In this document: piece after piece, positions 14,621 through 21,987 of the stretch
Numbering within the stretch: the first letter of the stretch is position 1
Layout: each line of letters begins with the position of its first letter
DNA from: Treponema_I sp045616125
GTDB taxonomy: Bacteria; Spirochaetota; Spirochaetia; Treponematales; Treponemataceae
Direction of reading: 5' to 3'
Length of the DNA: 23,841 nt
Assembly: GCA_045616125.1 (NCBI GenBank)
Contig: JAZLGC010000050.1
Coordinates: forward strand, 1-23,841
Notes under the pieces: model-generated
What the model was told of the DNA's origin: nothing
Seen by the model: the letters and a program-made list of their open reading frames with translations, nothing else
Database searches by the model: none
Position numbers and translations under genes: made by a program

Positions 14621-15094
14621 ATGAACGTAACGGAACTGCTCATCAGTAAACATAAAACCATTACTTTTATGGAAAGTTGTACCTCAGGCTTGCTGGCGTC
14701 CATGCTTACGGACACAGAAGGAGCCTCTGCCATATTTATGGGCAGTGACGTTACCTATGCCAATGAAGAAAAAATCCGCTGTGGTGTACCGGAAGATATT
14801 ATTACCCGGTACGGGGTATATTCTGCAGAGTGCGCCCGGGCCATGGCAATTGCCTGCAGGAACCGGCACCACGCTGACATCTCTGTAGGTATTACGGGAA
14901 CCACCGGTAATCAGGATCCCAATAATCCCGGTTCCATTCAGGGTACTGCCTGGTACTGTATCTGCATTGATGACAACTGCTTTGACTTTACTATTGAAGA
15001 AGAAGTTGCCGGAATAAGCAGAAAAGACATTAAACAGCGGTATGCCAACCGGGTATACCAGAGCCTTATGGAACTTCTTACAAACCGCTGCTGA
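14621..15094 (+). CDS. CinA C-terminal domain protein (nicotinamide-nucleotide amidase, PncC-like)
   Basis: This 157-residue stand-alone CinA_C domain is of the kind shown in other bacteria to deamidate NMN to nicotinate mononucleotide. The nucleophile region is TFMESCTSGLLASML (Ser19), followed by FMGSDVTYANEEK, YGVYSAECARAMA and VGITGTTGNQDPNNPG, in family order. The ESCTSG form differs by one residue from the usual ESCTGG. The start at ATG 14621 lies five bases after the upstream stop, so the two genes are probably co-transcribed. It meets the convergent PIN toxin gene with only twelve bases between stops. Confidence 0.85.
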   Translation: MNVTELLISKHKTITFMESCTSGLLASMLTDTEGASAIFMGSDVTYANEEKIRCGVPEDIITRYGVYSAECARAMAIACRNRHHADISVGITGTTGNQDPNNPGSIQGTAWYCICIDDNCFDFTIEEEVAGISRKDIKQRYANRVYQSLMELLTNRC

Positions 15095-15106
15095 ATCAAG
15101 TTGTAA

Positions 15107-15526
15107 TCACACAATCTGATAATAGGGTTCATTCCAGGATTTGAATTTTATGTCGTGAGTAAGCAGTGTCATGCCATCACCTTTTGCCTGGGCAAGAAGA
15201 ATCCGGTCAAAGGGGTCTTTGTGGTCAAAAACAGGCTTGCCGTCTGCATCAAGATGCTGCTGCAGGGTTTCCAGTGCGCAGACATGACGGTCATCAAGCG
15301 CAAGTTTTTCAAAACCTGCCTGCTCGCACCAATGAAGAAACGCTGTTCCACTCATAGAAAGGTTATCAGCATTGACCGTATGCTTCAGTGCCACTTCCCA
15401 CATAGAAATAATGCTGTAGTAAATCCGGTTACGCGGATTTGCAACAATTTCCTTAACTTTTGATGATGTCCGCTGATCGCCCTGCAGATACCAGACCGCT
15501 ATATGAGTATCAAGAAGAAAATCCAT
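15107..15526 (-). CDS. PIN-domain ribonuclease toxin (VapC-like)
   Basis: This 139-residue predicted Mg-dependent RNase is the toxin of a type II toxin-antitoxin pair. The acidic residues of the PIN active site are visible: Asp6 (FLLDTHIAVWYL), Glu44 (SMWEVALK), Asp107 (DPFDRILLAQA) and Asp125 (LLTHDIKF). The sequence resembles the PIN_Sll0205-like group. Its ATG overlaps the antitoxin stop by one base (TGATG on the - strand), coupling its translation to the antitoxin, as is usual. Confidence 0.9.
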   Translation of the reverse strand: MDFLLDTHIAVWYLQGDQRTSSKVKEIVANPRNRIYYSIISMWEVALKHTVNADNLSMSGTAFLHWCEQAGFEKLALDDRHVCALETLQQHLDADGKPVFDHKDPFDRILLAQAKGDGMTLLTHDIKFKSWNEPYYQIV

Positions 15527-15819
15527 CAGATTTCCTCCTTCCTGGGAAAAAGGTCATCCAGTAAATCATCATGGTGATTGCCATTCATACCGAACAGTTC
15601 AGCTATTTCATCAGCCATCATGTCGTCAAAATCATCCGGAACGGTAAACATACCTTTTGCAATTCCAAAGGCTTTTGAACGATCTCTTTCGTAGGGCGTA
15701 ATCTTTGCCACCGGCGTCCCATTCCGGCAGATAATCACTTCACTTTCTTCGCGCCGTTCAAGCATGGCAAGCAGTTTTGAAAAATTAGTCTTGGCCTCAA
15801 GAACATTCACCTGGCACAT
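15526..15819 (-). CDS. Phd/YefM-type antitoxin
   Basis: This 97-residue protein neutralises the PIN toxin and represses the pair. The N-terminal Phd fold is VNVLEAKTNFSKLLAMLERREESEVIICRNGTPVAKITPY (about residues 4-43, seen as two blocks), followed by a flexible acidic toxin-binding tail (FDDMMADEIAELFG, then HHDDLLDDLF). ATG at 15819 has GGAGG at complement 15829-15825, five bases away. Two related palindromes flank its -10 element. Confidence 0.9.
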   Translation of the reverse strand: MCQVNVLEAKTNFSKLLAMLERREESEVIICRNGTPVAKITPYERDRSKAFGIAKGMFTVPDDFDDMMADEIAELFGMNGNHHDDLLDDLFPRKEEI

Positions 15820-15831
15820 ACATACCTCCGC

Positions 15832-15880
15832 TTAGTCAACCTGACTAATTATAGTGTATGCCGCCTAGTCAACCTGGTCA
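15832..15880 (-). promoter_or_regulatory. Toxin-antitoxin promoter with paired operators
   Basis: On the - strand a perfect TATAAT lies at 15853-15848. Palindrome 1 is TTAGTCA-ACC-TGACTAA (15832-15848), palindrome 2 is TAGTCA-ACC-TGGTCA (15866-15880), their starts about 33 bp apart, three helical turns, one overlapping each side of the -10. This is the arrangement expected for cooperative autorepression by a toxin-antitoxin complex. No well-spaced -35 was found (TTGACT and TTGACC fall at 13 and 22 bases). Confidence 0.65.
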
Positions 15881-16105
15881 AGAAAGCAGCCCAGTCTGTA
15901 TGACCTTCTCAAGAATCTCCACAGCTGACCTGACCATCTTAGGGCAGGTATCCGTAAAGAGATTGTGTTCCCTGGCATAAGAAAGGCCTTCTGGTGTTGA
16001 AATATCACAGTGGAGCAAGCCGCAGCACAGATAGGATCCGAATACTGCCTGTGAACACAGGAACCCACTGGAAAACAGTTTTTCTGCTTTGTCTTCTTTA
16101 TTCAT
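15878..16105 (-). CDS. Shortened C_GCAxxG_C_C-family protein (internal deletion remnant)
   Basis: This intact 75-codon frame begins EDKAEKLFSSGFLCSQAVFGSYL, the usual start of the C_GCAxxG_C_C (putative redox/metal) family. It then jumps directly to CGLLHCDISTPEGLSYARE and LFTDTCPKMVRSAVEILEKV, which is the usual end of that family. The middle of about 70 residues, including the GCAxxG motif itself, is absent, yet the frame is kept. It is therefore either a pseudogene with an in-frame deletion or a natural minimal variant. Cys residues at both ends remain. The stop codon falls within the toxin-antitoxin operator region. The start has only a weak GAGA upstream. Confidence 0.55.
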   Translation of the reverse strand: MNKEDKAEKLFSSGFLCSQAVFGSYLCCGLLHCDISTPEGLSYAREHNLFTDTCPKMVRSAVEILEKVIQTGLLS

Positions 16106-16149
16106 TTTTTATCTCACAATTCATAGCCGGTACCTTATACCGCAGATTT

Positions 16150-16704
16150 TCAGTCATCAAATCTACGAACCATCATGATTTCATCGTGGAAGGTGCCGTC
16201 TTTCAGTTGAAAGGCGCGGGGCTGGCGTCCCCATTCGATAAAGCCATTTTTTCTGTACAGGGCAATGGCGCGGGGATTATCGTCAAAGACGCCCAGTTCC
16301 ACCTGCATAATGCCGTTTTTCCGGGCGGTCTCCATGGCAATTTCCATCATGCGGCTACCCAGTCCCCCGTTGCAGTACTGTTTCCGGATGGAAATGCCCA
16401 GCCCGTAGCGGTGACGGGTCTTTATATGGCCGCTGATATGGCGCACGCATAAATCGCCTACAATAGTCTCACCATCAAAAGCCGTTACAGAAAACTCAGT
16501 ATCGCTGTCTTCCATTTGCTGGATGGTATCACTCAGTTCTGCCAGGTCATACCGGCATTCTTCAGGATATCGGGCCATAAAGTAGGTTTCGCGGGATGTT
16601 GCCGTACGATGTTCTGCCAGCTGCAAGGCGTACTCCGCTGTCACGCTGCGGAGTATCAGTGTTTCGCCTGATGGCAGGGTAAACGTTTCTTCTGGTATCA
16701 GCAT
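16150..16704 (-). CDS. GNAT-family N-acetyltransferase
   Basis: This 184-residue cytoplasmic acetyl-CoA-dependent acyltransferase contains the cofactor-binding motif A, GISIRKQYCNGGLGSRMM (103-120), and motif B, NPRAIALYRKNGF (143-155), with the N-terminal strands ETLILRSVTAEYA (14-26). The acceptor substrate cannot be told. AGGGG precedes the ATG. It starts eleven bases after the M42 aminopeptidase stop and is probably the third gene of that unit. Confidence 0.88.
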   Translation of the reverse strand: MLIPEETFTLPSGETLILRSVTAEYALQLAEHRTATSRETYFMARYPEECRYDLAELSDTIQQMEDSDTEFSVTAFDGETIVGDLCVRHISGHIKTRHRYGLGISIRKQYCNGGLGSRMMEIAMETARKNGIMQVELGVFDDNPRAIALYRKNGFIEWGRQPRAFQLKDGTFHDEIMMVRRFDD

Positions 16705-16715
16705 ACAGCCCCTAT

Positions 16716-17768
16716 TTATTTAATGTATCCGGCCAGCACTTTCAGAGTGTTTACGGCACCGTCTTTGTGGCTGCGTTCATAGCCGTGGCTGGCATATACA
16801 CCAGGACCAATCAGACCATGCTTAATGTCGTAACCAGCGCTTAATGTTGCTTCTACATCACTGCCATAGAACGGGTATACATCAACAGCATAATCGGCAC
16901 CGGTAGCTTTTGCAGCTTCAATAAGCCCCTTAACAACATCATAGCTGTACGGTCCGCGGCTGTCTTTGGCACAGATACTTACCTGACGTTCTGTGCACGT
17001 AAGTCCTTCTCCTACGCAGCCCATATCAACGGAAATTGCTTCAGTAACACCGGCTGGTACACTGGCAGATCCTCCATGGCCAACTTCTTCGTACACCGTA
17101 ACGTGGCCGTATACAGCACGTTCCGGATGAATGTTGTTATCTTTCAGATATTTTGCATAGCCCAGAAGAATGGCAACAGAAAGTTTATCATCAAGGAAGC
17201 GGCTCTTAATATAACCGGTTTTTGTAATGCGGGTATTCGGGTCAAAGCAGACAAAGTCCCCAACTCCAATACCAAGATTTGCCACATCCTCAGCCTTTTT
17301 CACATCTTCATCCAACACAACTTCCACTGTTTCCCAGCTGCGGGCTGTTTCGTTGTATTTTCCGTTTACATGAATGCTGGCATTGGCAAGCTGACAGGTG
17401 CCTTCATACACCCCGTTGAATTTCGTTACTACCCGAACATTCTCCGTTTCAGCATTATTGGCATTCATACCGCCAATATTTGTCAGCTGCAGCCGGCCAT
17501 TTCCTTTAACAGAACATACCATACCACCTAATGTATCAGTATGAGCTTCAAGAAGAATGCCATTGACACGTCCTGCATCCGTAGAGCCTGCAGCAAGTTC
17601 AGCAATTACACCGCCTTTTCCGGTAATTTCAGCTTTACAGCCAAGCGCTTCAAACTCTTTCCGTACCCAAGCTGCGGCTTCTGCAGTGTATCCCGTTGGT
17701 GAATCAATGCTCAGCAACGCTGCTGCTTTCTCTGCAATATAATCGCCATACTCGTTAAAATCTTTCAT
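16716..17768 (-). CDS. M42-family metallo-aminopeptidase
   Basis: This 350-residue cytoplasmic, usually dodecameric, dinuclear-metal aminopeptidase is of the FrvX/glutamyl aminopeptidase type. Expected ligands are in order: His76 (LEAHTDTLGG, with Asp78), Asp193 (SRFLDDKLS), Glu227-Glu228 (VYEEVGHGG), Asp248 (SVDMG) and His328 (ASHGYERSH). Its length is normal. The ATG shares four bases (ATGA) with the stop of the upstream HAD gene, so the two are translationally coupled. Peptide preference cannot be read from sequence. Confidence 0.9.
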   Translation of the reverse strand: MKDFNEYGDYIAEKAAALLSIDSPTGYTAEAAAWVRKEFEALGCKAEITGKGGVIAELAAGSTDAGRVNGILLEAHTDTLGGMVCSVKGNGRLQLTNIGGMNANNAETENVRVVTKFNGVYEGTCQLANASIHVNGKYNETARSWETVEVVLDEDVKKAEDVANLGIGVGDFVCFDPNTRITKTGYIKSRFLDDKLSVAILLGYAKYLKDNNIHPERAVYGHVTVYEEVGHGGSASVPAGVTEAISVDMGCVGEGLTCTERQVSICAKDSRGPYSYDVVKGLIEAAKATGADYAVDVYPFYGSDVEATLSAGYDIKHGLIGPGVYASHGYERSHKDGAVNTLKVLAGYIK

Positions 17769-18427
17769 ATCAATAACTCCTTCAATTCTTCAACAGTCTC
17801 TGCTATCCACTTTGCCCCGGCATCTTCAAGCTCTTTCCGGTCTCCATATCCAAAAAGAACACCGCAACAGTCCAGTCCCATTTCGGCTGCCCCTTCTACA
17901 TCGTAGAACCGGTCGCCTATCATCAAAACCTTTTCCTTATCGGCATCTGTCAATCCAGCCGTTTCCAAGGCATACGCAATAACTTCTGCCTTACGCCCCC
18001 GTGATTCATCAGGCGCACTGCCACAAATTCCTTCAAAATATCTGGCAAAACCAAATTTTTCAGCAATACGTAGGGCAAATGGCTCCGGCTTAGATGTGGC
18101 CATAAAAATACGGTATCCTGCAGACTGCAGTTTTTCAAGCAACTCCGGAATACCCTCATATACTTTGTTTTCAAAAATGCCGTTTTCTGCATAGTATGCC
18201 CGGTAATTACGGACACAATCTGCCACTTCTTCTTCCGGGAATCCCAGTTTTTCCCTGAAGGTCACTGTCAGCGGCGGTCCGATAAAACTGCACAACGTTT
18301 CATAAGAAGGAATTTCTTTTCCCATCAGGGTTAGCGCATGGATAAAGCTGTTGGTTATTCCCTTTGCAGGGTCTGTCAAAGTACCATCAAGGTCAAACAA
18401 CAGTACGGATTTTCCGGTAATTTTCAT
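17765..18427 (-). CDS. HAD-superfamily hydrolase, phosphoglycolate-phosphatase-like
   Basis: This 220-residue phosphatase has motif I LLFDLDGTLTD with Asp12 and Asp14, the alpha-helical cap about 24-100, motif II MATSKPE (Thr111, Lys113) and motif IV MIGDRFYDVEGA (Asp172, Asp176). Subfamily resembles Gph; the substrate is unknown. ATG 18427 was chosen because FDLDGT then lies at the usual distance from the start; upstream extension would run into the repeat at 18453-18470. No good ribosome binding site is visible and a TATGAT at 18439-18434 lies very close, so the leader may be very short. Confidence 0.87.
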   Translation of the reverse strand: MKITGKSVLLFDLDGTLTDPAKGITNSFIHALTLMGKEIPSYETLCSFIGPPLTVTFREKLGFPEEEVADCVRNYRAYYAENGIFENKVYEGIPELLEKLQSAGYRIFMATSKPEPFALRIAEKFGFARYFEGICGSAPDESRGRKAEVIAYALETAGLTDADKEKVLMIGDRFYDVEGAAEMGLDCCGVLFGYGDRKELEDAGAKWIAETVEELKELLI

Positions 18428-18452
18428 GGCCGTATCATAACATAAAAAGATA

Positions 18453-18470
18453 GGCGATGTCCGTAAAAAG
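18453..18470. repeat. Solo copy of the hairpin-element end
   Basis: GGCGATGTCCGTAAAAAG is identical to the first 18 bases of the 352-bp element at 5970 and its complement matches the right end at 6304-6321 with one change. No partner end or hairpins are nearby. It lies between the divergent HAD and dehydrogenase genes. Confidence 0.7.
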
Positions 18471-18578
18471 ATAAAATCTGCAGGGATGAATTCTGTATTC
18501 CGTAGGGTGCAACCTCTCGGCAACTGTGCAGTATTATATTCCGAACGCTACGAATTTATCCAAATCTGGAGCATATAT

Positions 18579-20174
18579 ATGAAACTTTCACTTTCAGGAC
18601 TTTCTGATACTTCCTCATGGATATCCAAGGGCTACAGTCTTCCCACATTCGATATGGCCGCTGTACAGAAAACCACAAATGAAAACCCCTTCTGGATTCA
18701 TTTTGGAGCCGGAAATATTTTCCGCGCTTTTCAGGCCAATGTTGTTCAGAATCTGCTGAATACCGGTGTTCTTGACCGAGGACTGATCGTTGCAGAAGGC
18801 TACGATTATGAAATCATCGATAAAATGTATCGCCCCCATGATAATATCGGGGCACTGGTAACCTTAAAAGCCAGCGGTTCTGTCGAAAAAACCGTGGTAG
18901 CATCGATTATTGAATCCCTTACTGCTGACAGCAGCAATACCGAAGACTGGAACCGGCTGAAAGAAATATTCCGTAATCCCAGTCTGCAGATGGTATCGTT
19001 TACCATTACCGAAAAAGGGTATCTATTAACAGCACCCTTTGTTGCAGATGATATGAAAACCGGACCTGCACAGCCCCAGTCGTATATGGGGAAAGTTGTA
19101 TCACTGCTGTATGAACGCTTTACCAATGGCCAGGAGATGCCTCTTGCCATGGTCAGCATGGATAACTGTTCCCACAATGGTGATAAGCTGAAATCTGCCG
19201 TTTTAGGTTTTGCAGAAGCATGGGAAAAAAACGGCCTGTGTAAGCCGGGGTTCCTTACCTGGTGTACCAATCCGGCAAAAGTATCATTCCCCTGGTCAAT
19301 GATTGACAAGATTACCCCTCGCCCGGATGCTGCCATTGAAAAGATTCTTTCAGATGACGGCATTGAGGAACTGACACCGGTTATTACGGCTAAAAAGACA
19401 TATGTAGCCCCTTTTGTAAACGCTGAAGAATGTCAGTATCTGGTCATAGAAGATGCATTTCCCAACGGTCGGCCGGCACTGGAAAAGGGTGGTATTATCT
19501 TTACGGACCGAGAAACCGTCGACAAAGTTGAGAAAATGAAAGTTTGCACCTGTCTGAATCCCCTACACACAGCACTGGCAATCAGTGGTTGTCTTTTAGG
19601 CTATAATTTGATTTCCAGAGAAATGGCCGATAAGGATTTACGGAAGATGGTGGAAATTCTGGGATACGAAGAAGGACTGCCGGTTGTAGTTGACCCGGGA
19701 ATTATTTCTCCCCGCCAGTTTATTGACGAAGTAATAAACACCCGTATTCCTAACCCCTTTATGCCCGATACACCGCAGCGAATTGCCTGCGATACCAGCC
19801 AGAAACTGCCCATCCGTTTCGGTGAGACCGTTAAGGCTTACCTGCAGCAGGGAACCAATCTTTCTTCCCTCCGCGTTATTCCATTGGTATTTGCTCTGTG
19901 GCTGCGATATCTTATGGCAAAAAATGATACGGGAGCATCTTTTGAACTGAGTCCTGATCCCCTGCTGGCAGAAATAACTCCGCTGGTTGCAGGTATCAAA
20001 CTGGGGAAACCCTTTGATGTTCACGCTGTCTGCCAGCCCATTTTAATACGCTCTGATATTTTTGGTCTGAATCTGTATGAAACACCACTGGCAGCTACAG
20101 TAGAACAGCTGTTTGCTGAACTCTGCAGCAGTCCAGGGGCTGTTCGCTGGGTTATTCACAAAACCGTCAGATAA
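18579..20174 (+). CDS. Mannitol dehydrogenase / fructuronate reductase family oxidoreductase
   Basis: This 531-residue NAD(P)-dependent polyol or uronate dehydrogenase belongs to the long-chain mannitol dehydrogenase family (UxuB, MtlD-like, Mannitol_dh). The nucleotide-binding start is FWIHFGAGNIFRAF (38-51). The conserved MVSMDNCSHNGDKL is at 191-204. The catalytic region is MKVCTCLNPLHTALA (320-334) with Lys321, Asn327 and His330. The actual substrate (fructuronate, tagaturonate or a hexitol) cannot be fixed; fructuronate would fit a pectin-feeding lifestyle. ATG 18579 was chosen because GGAG lies eight bases before it and the core begins shortly after; longer frames begin in the leader. 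Its last 19 bases overlap the tail of the convergent GH36 gene. Confidence 0.88.
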   Translation: MKLSLSGLSDTSSWISKGYSLPTFDMAAVQKTTNENPFWIHFGAGNIFRAFQANVVQNLLNTGVLDRGLIVAEGYDYEIIDKMYRPHDNIGALVTLKASGSVEKTVVASIIESLTADSSNTEDWNRLKEIFRNPSLQMVSFTITEKGYLLTAPFVADDMKTGPAQPQSYMGKVVSLLYERFTNGQEMPLAMVSMDNCSHNGDKLKSAVLGFAEAWEKNGLCKPGFLTWCTNPAKVSFPWSMIDKITPRPDAAIEKILSDDGIEELTPVITAKKTYVAPFVNAEECQYLVIEDAFPNGRPALEKGGIIFTDRETVDKVEKMKVCTCLNPLHTALAISGCLLGYNLISREMADKDLRKMVEILGYEEGLPVVVDPGIISPRQFIDEVINTRIPNPFMPDTPQRIACDTSQKLPIRFGETVKAYLQQGTNLSSLRVIPLVFALWLRYLMAKNDTGASFELSPDPLLAEITPLVAGIKLGKPFDVHAVCQPILIRSDIFGLNLYETPLAATVEQLFAELCSSPGAVRWVIHKTVR

Positions 20175-21958
20175 GCTGCTGCGGTCCAGTCTCCGCTCAG
20201 GCTGCCAAACTGGCGGATAGTTTTTCCGGCCGGCAGAGATAGTTCCGGTGACTGGGCAAAACGGTGCATAACCGTCAGCTTTTTATCGCCAAAGACCTTT
20301 TCCACAATCTGGTACCCGGTAGGTGCCGATGTACAGATTGCCGTATTTTCAATGCGCGTTATGGTACCATGCTCGATAACCGGAGCTACTTCCCGATAAA
20401 AGTCCATGGCTTCATCCACCAGCTGCCACTGCCAGTCTGCCAGATTGTACACATCACCGCTTAAGCACATGCGGCCCAGCATGGCGTTTGCCAGCTGCCA
20501 GATAACCCGTTCCTTACTGTCTGTGCCGTGCAGTACACACCAGATCTGATTCTGCCGCGCCGGCATTACCCGGAGCACATTGGCGGCTACCACCGGAATG
20601 TAGTCACATTCGTGGGCATCAGAAAAACTTGCCTGGCTTGCCAGCTGCAGAAAATCAGGTACCATGCGGTGGCCACCTGAAGCACACAGCTCAATGACCA
20701 GATCCGGCAGCTCCCGCTTGATTTTCTGGAAGAATCGGCGGGTTCCTGCCATCTGGGCCCGTAATCCTTCTCCCACCGATTCATAGCCGTCACACCCCAG
20801 AGGAATCTGGCTGTTATAATCGATTTTGATGTATCCAAAGTTGTTGTCACGAAGGAAATTGATGATTTTTTCCGTCAAATAAGTGTCTACCCAGGGATCT
20901 GTCATGTCCCAGAAACGGCTGCCGCCTACAGATAAGGGAACTCCATCCCGATGCACCAGATGTTCGGTCTGATGGAAAGCGCTGACACCTTTTGACGCAA
21001 TTTCCATTTCAAACCAGATGCCGGGAATAAGACCTTCTTTCCGGATACTATCTGTTACAGTTTTCATGCCGTGGGGAAACAGGGTTGTATTTACGTTCCA
21101 GTTGCCCTGGTCGCAGAACCATTCTTCGTTTTCTTTATACCACCCGGCATCAATAACAAAATACTTTACCGGCCGGCCTTTCAGAGAATCAAGTATTTTC
21201 AGTACGTTTTCTTCGCTGGGATTTCCCCAGGTGGTGCAGTATTCATTGAATATGACCGGCATGCCGTCATCGTTTTTTGAGTAATCAGGAGACTGAGCCG
21301 CAACCAGTTTGGCACACACGTCTTCAAGAGAAGTGCCGGTAGCAACGTACACATTGTCGGTGGTAAAGGTTTCTCCGGCTTTCAGGTTCTTGCGCCAGTG
21401 TCCCACATCAGAGTCAGCCGGCCCGCAGACCAGATGATATCGGTCTACCCGCCAGAACAGTTCAAACTGCCAGGGATTTCCTCCGCCCATCATCAGGGCC
21501 AGAAACTCGCCCGTTTCTGAGTTTTCCAGGCAGATAAAGGGATGAAACTTTTTATTGGGAGCAGAGCTTGCGTTATAGAACTTTTCCATGCGGACACCGT
21601 TGGCACCCCAGGCTGGCCGCAGCTGCAGGGTATCAAGGGTATCCGTCTTCAGGGTGCATTCTTCACTCCAGAAAGTCATGAGCCGGTGAACCCTGTCAAA
21701 GTGCAGGTCCTGTAATGCCAGAGCACTGATCATTTCAAGGGTCGTGTCCTGTGCCACCGTTACAGACGTAGAAAAGATGCTGGCACCGGAATTACCGGCT
21801 TTTCTTTCAGAAAGGGCAAAAACGTTTCCTTTTGCGTCTTTTCCTACGGCATCTATACTCAAGGTGGTACTGCTACCGGTCAGAGTCAGCCCTGAAGCAA
21901 AGTTCCAGTCATAGTCATCCCCGGTAAACCGGGCTTCAAAATACTTTTTGTAATCCAT
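20156..21958 (-). CDS. Alpha-galactosidase, glycoside hydrolase family 36
   Basis: This 600-residue enzyme removes terminal alpha-galactose, for example from raffinose-type sugars or galactomannan side chains. It has no signal peptide, so it acts in the cytoplasm. The barrel carries FVIDAGWY (about 267-274), GIWFEMEI, the nucleophile Asp380 in YIKIDYNS, LCASGGHRMVPDFL and the acid/base Asp447 in FSDAHECD. ATG 21958 is chosen over GTG 21985 because AAGGA is seven bases before it. It lies 29 bases after the desulfidase-like gene and is the last gene of that unit. It is distinct from the beta-galactan enzymes on the other side of the window and extends the range of galactosides used. Confidence 0.92.
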   Translation of the reverse strand: MDYKKYFEARFTGDDYDWNFASGLTLTGSSTTLSIDAVGKDAKGNVFALSERKAGNSGASIFSTSVTVAQDTTLEMISALALQDLHFDRVHRLMTFWSEECTLKTDTLDTLQLRPAWGANGVRMEKFYNASSAPNKKFHPFICLENSETGEFLALMMGGGNPWQFELFWRVDRYHLVCGPADSDVGHWRKNLKAGETFTTDNVYVATGTSLEDVCAKLVAAQSPDYSKNDDGMPVIFNEYCTTWGNPSEENVLKILDSLKGRPVKYFVIDAGWYKENEEWFCDQGNWNVNTTLFPHGMKTVTDSIRKEGLIPGIWFEMEIASKGVSAFHQTEHLVHRDGVPLSVGGSRFWDMTDPWVDTYLTEKIINFLRDNNFGYIKIDYNSQIPLGCDGYESVGEGLRAQMAGTRRFFQKIKRELPDLVIELCASGGHRMVPDFLQLASQASFSDAHECDYIPVVAANVLRVMPARQNQIWCVLHGTDSKERVIWQLANAMLGRMCLSGDVYNLADWQWQLVDEAMDFYREVAPVIEHGTITRIENTAICTSAPTGYQIVEKVFGDKKLTVMHRFAQSPELSLPAGKTIRQFGSLSGDWTAAAYLTVL

Positions 21959-21987
21959 TTTTATATCCTTTTTAGAATCCCACACCG

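Noticed and set aside
15090..15101. CTGAATCAAGTT at the end of the CinA-like gene, identical to part of the hairpin repeat at 6269-6289
   Set aside because: Only one arm and part of the loop are present and no pairing arm follows; chance cannot be excluded.
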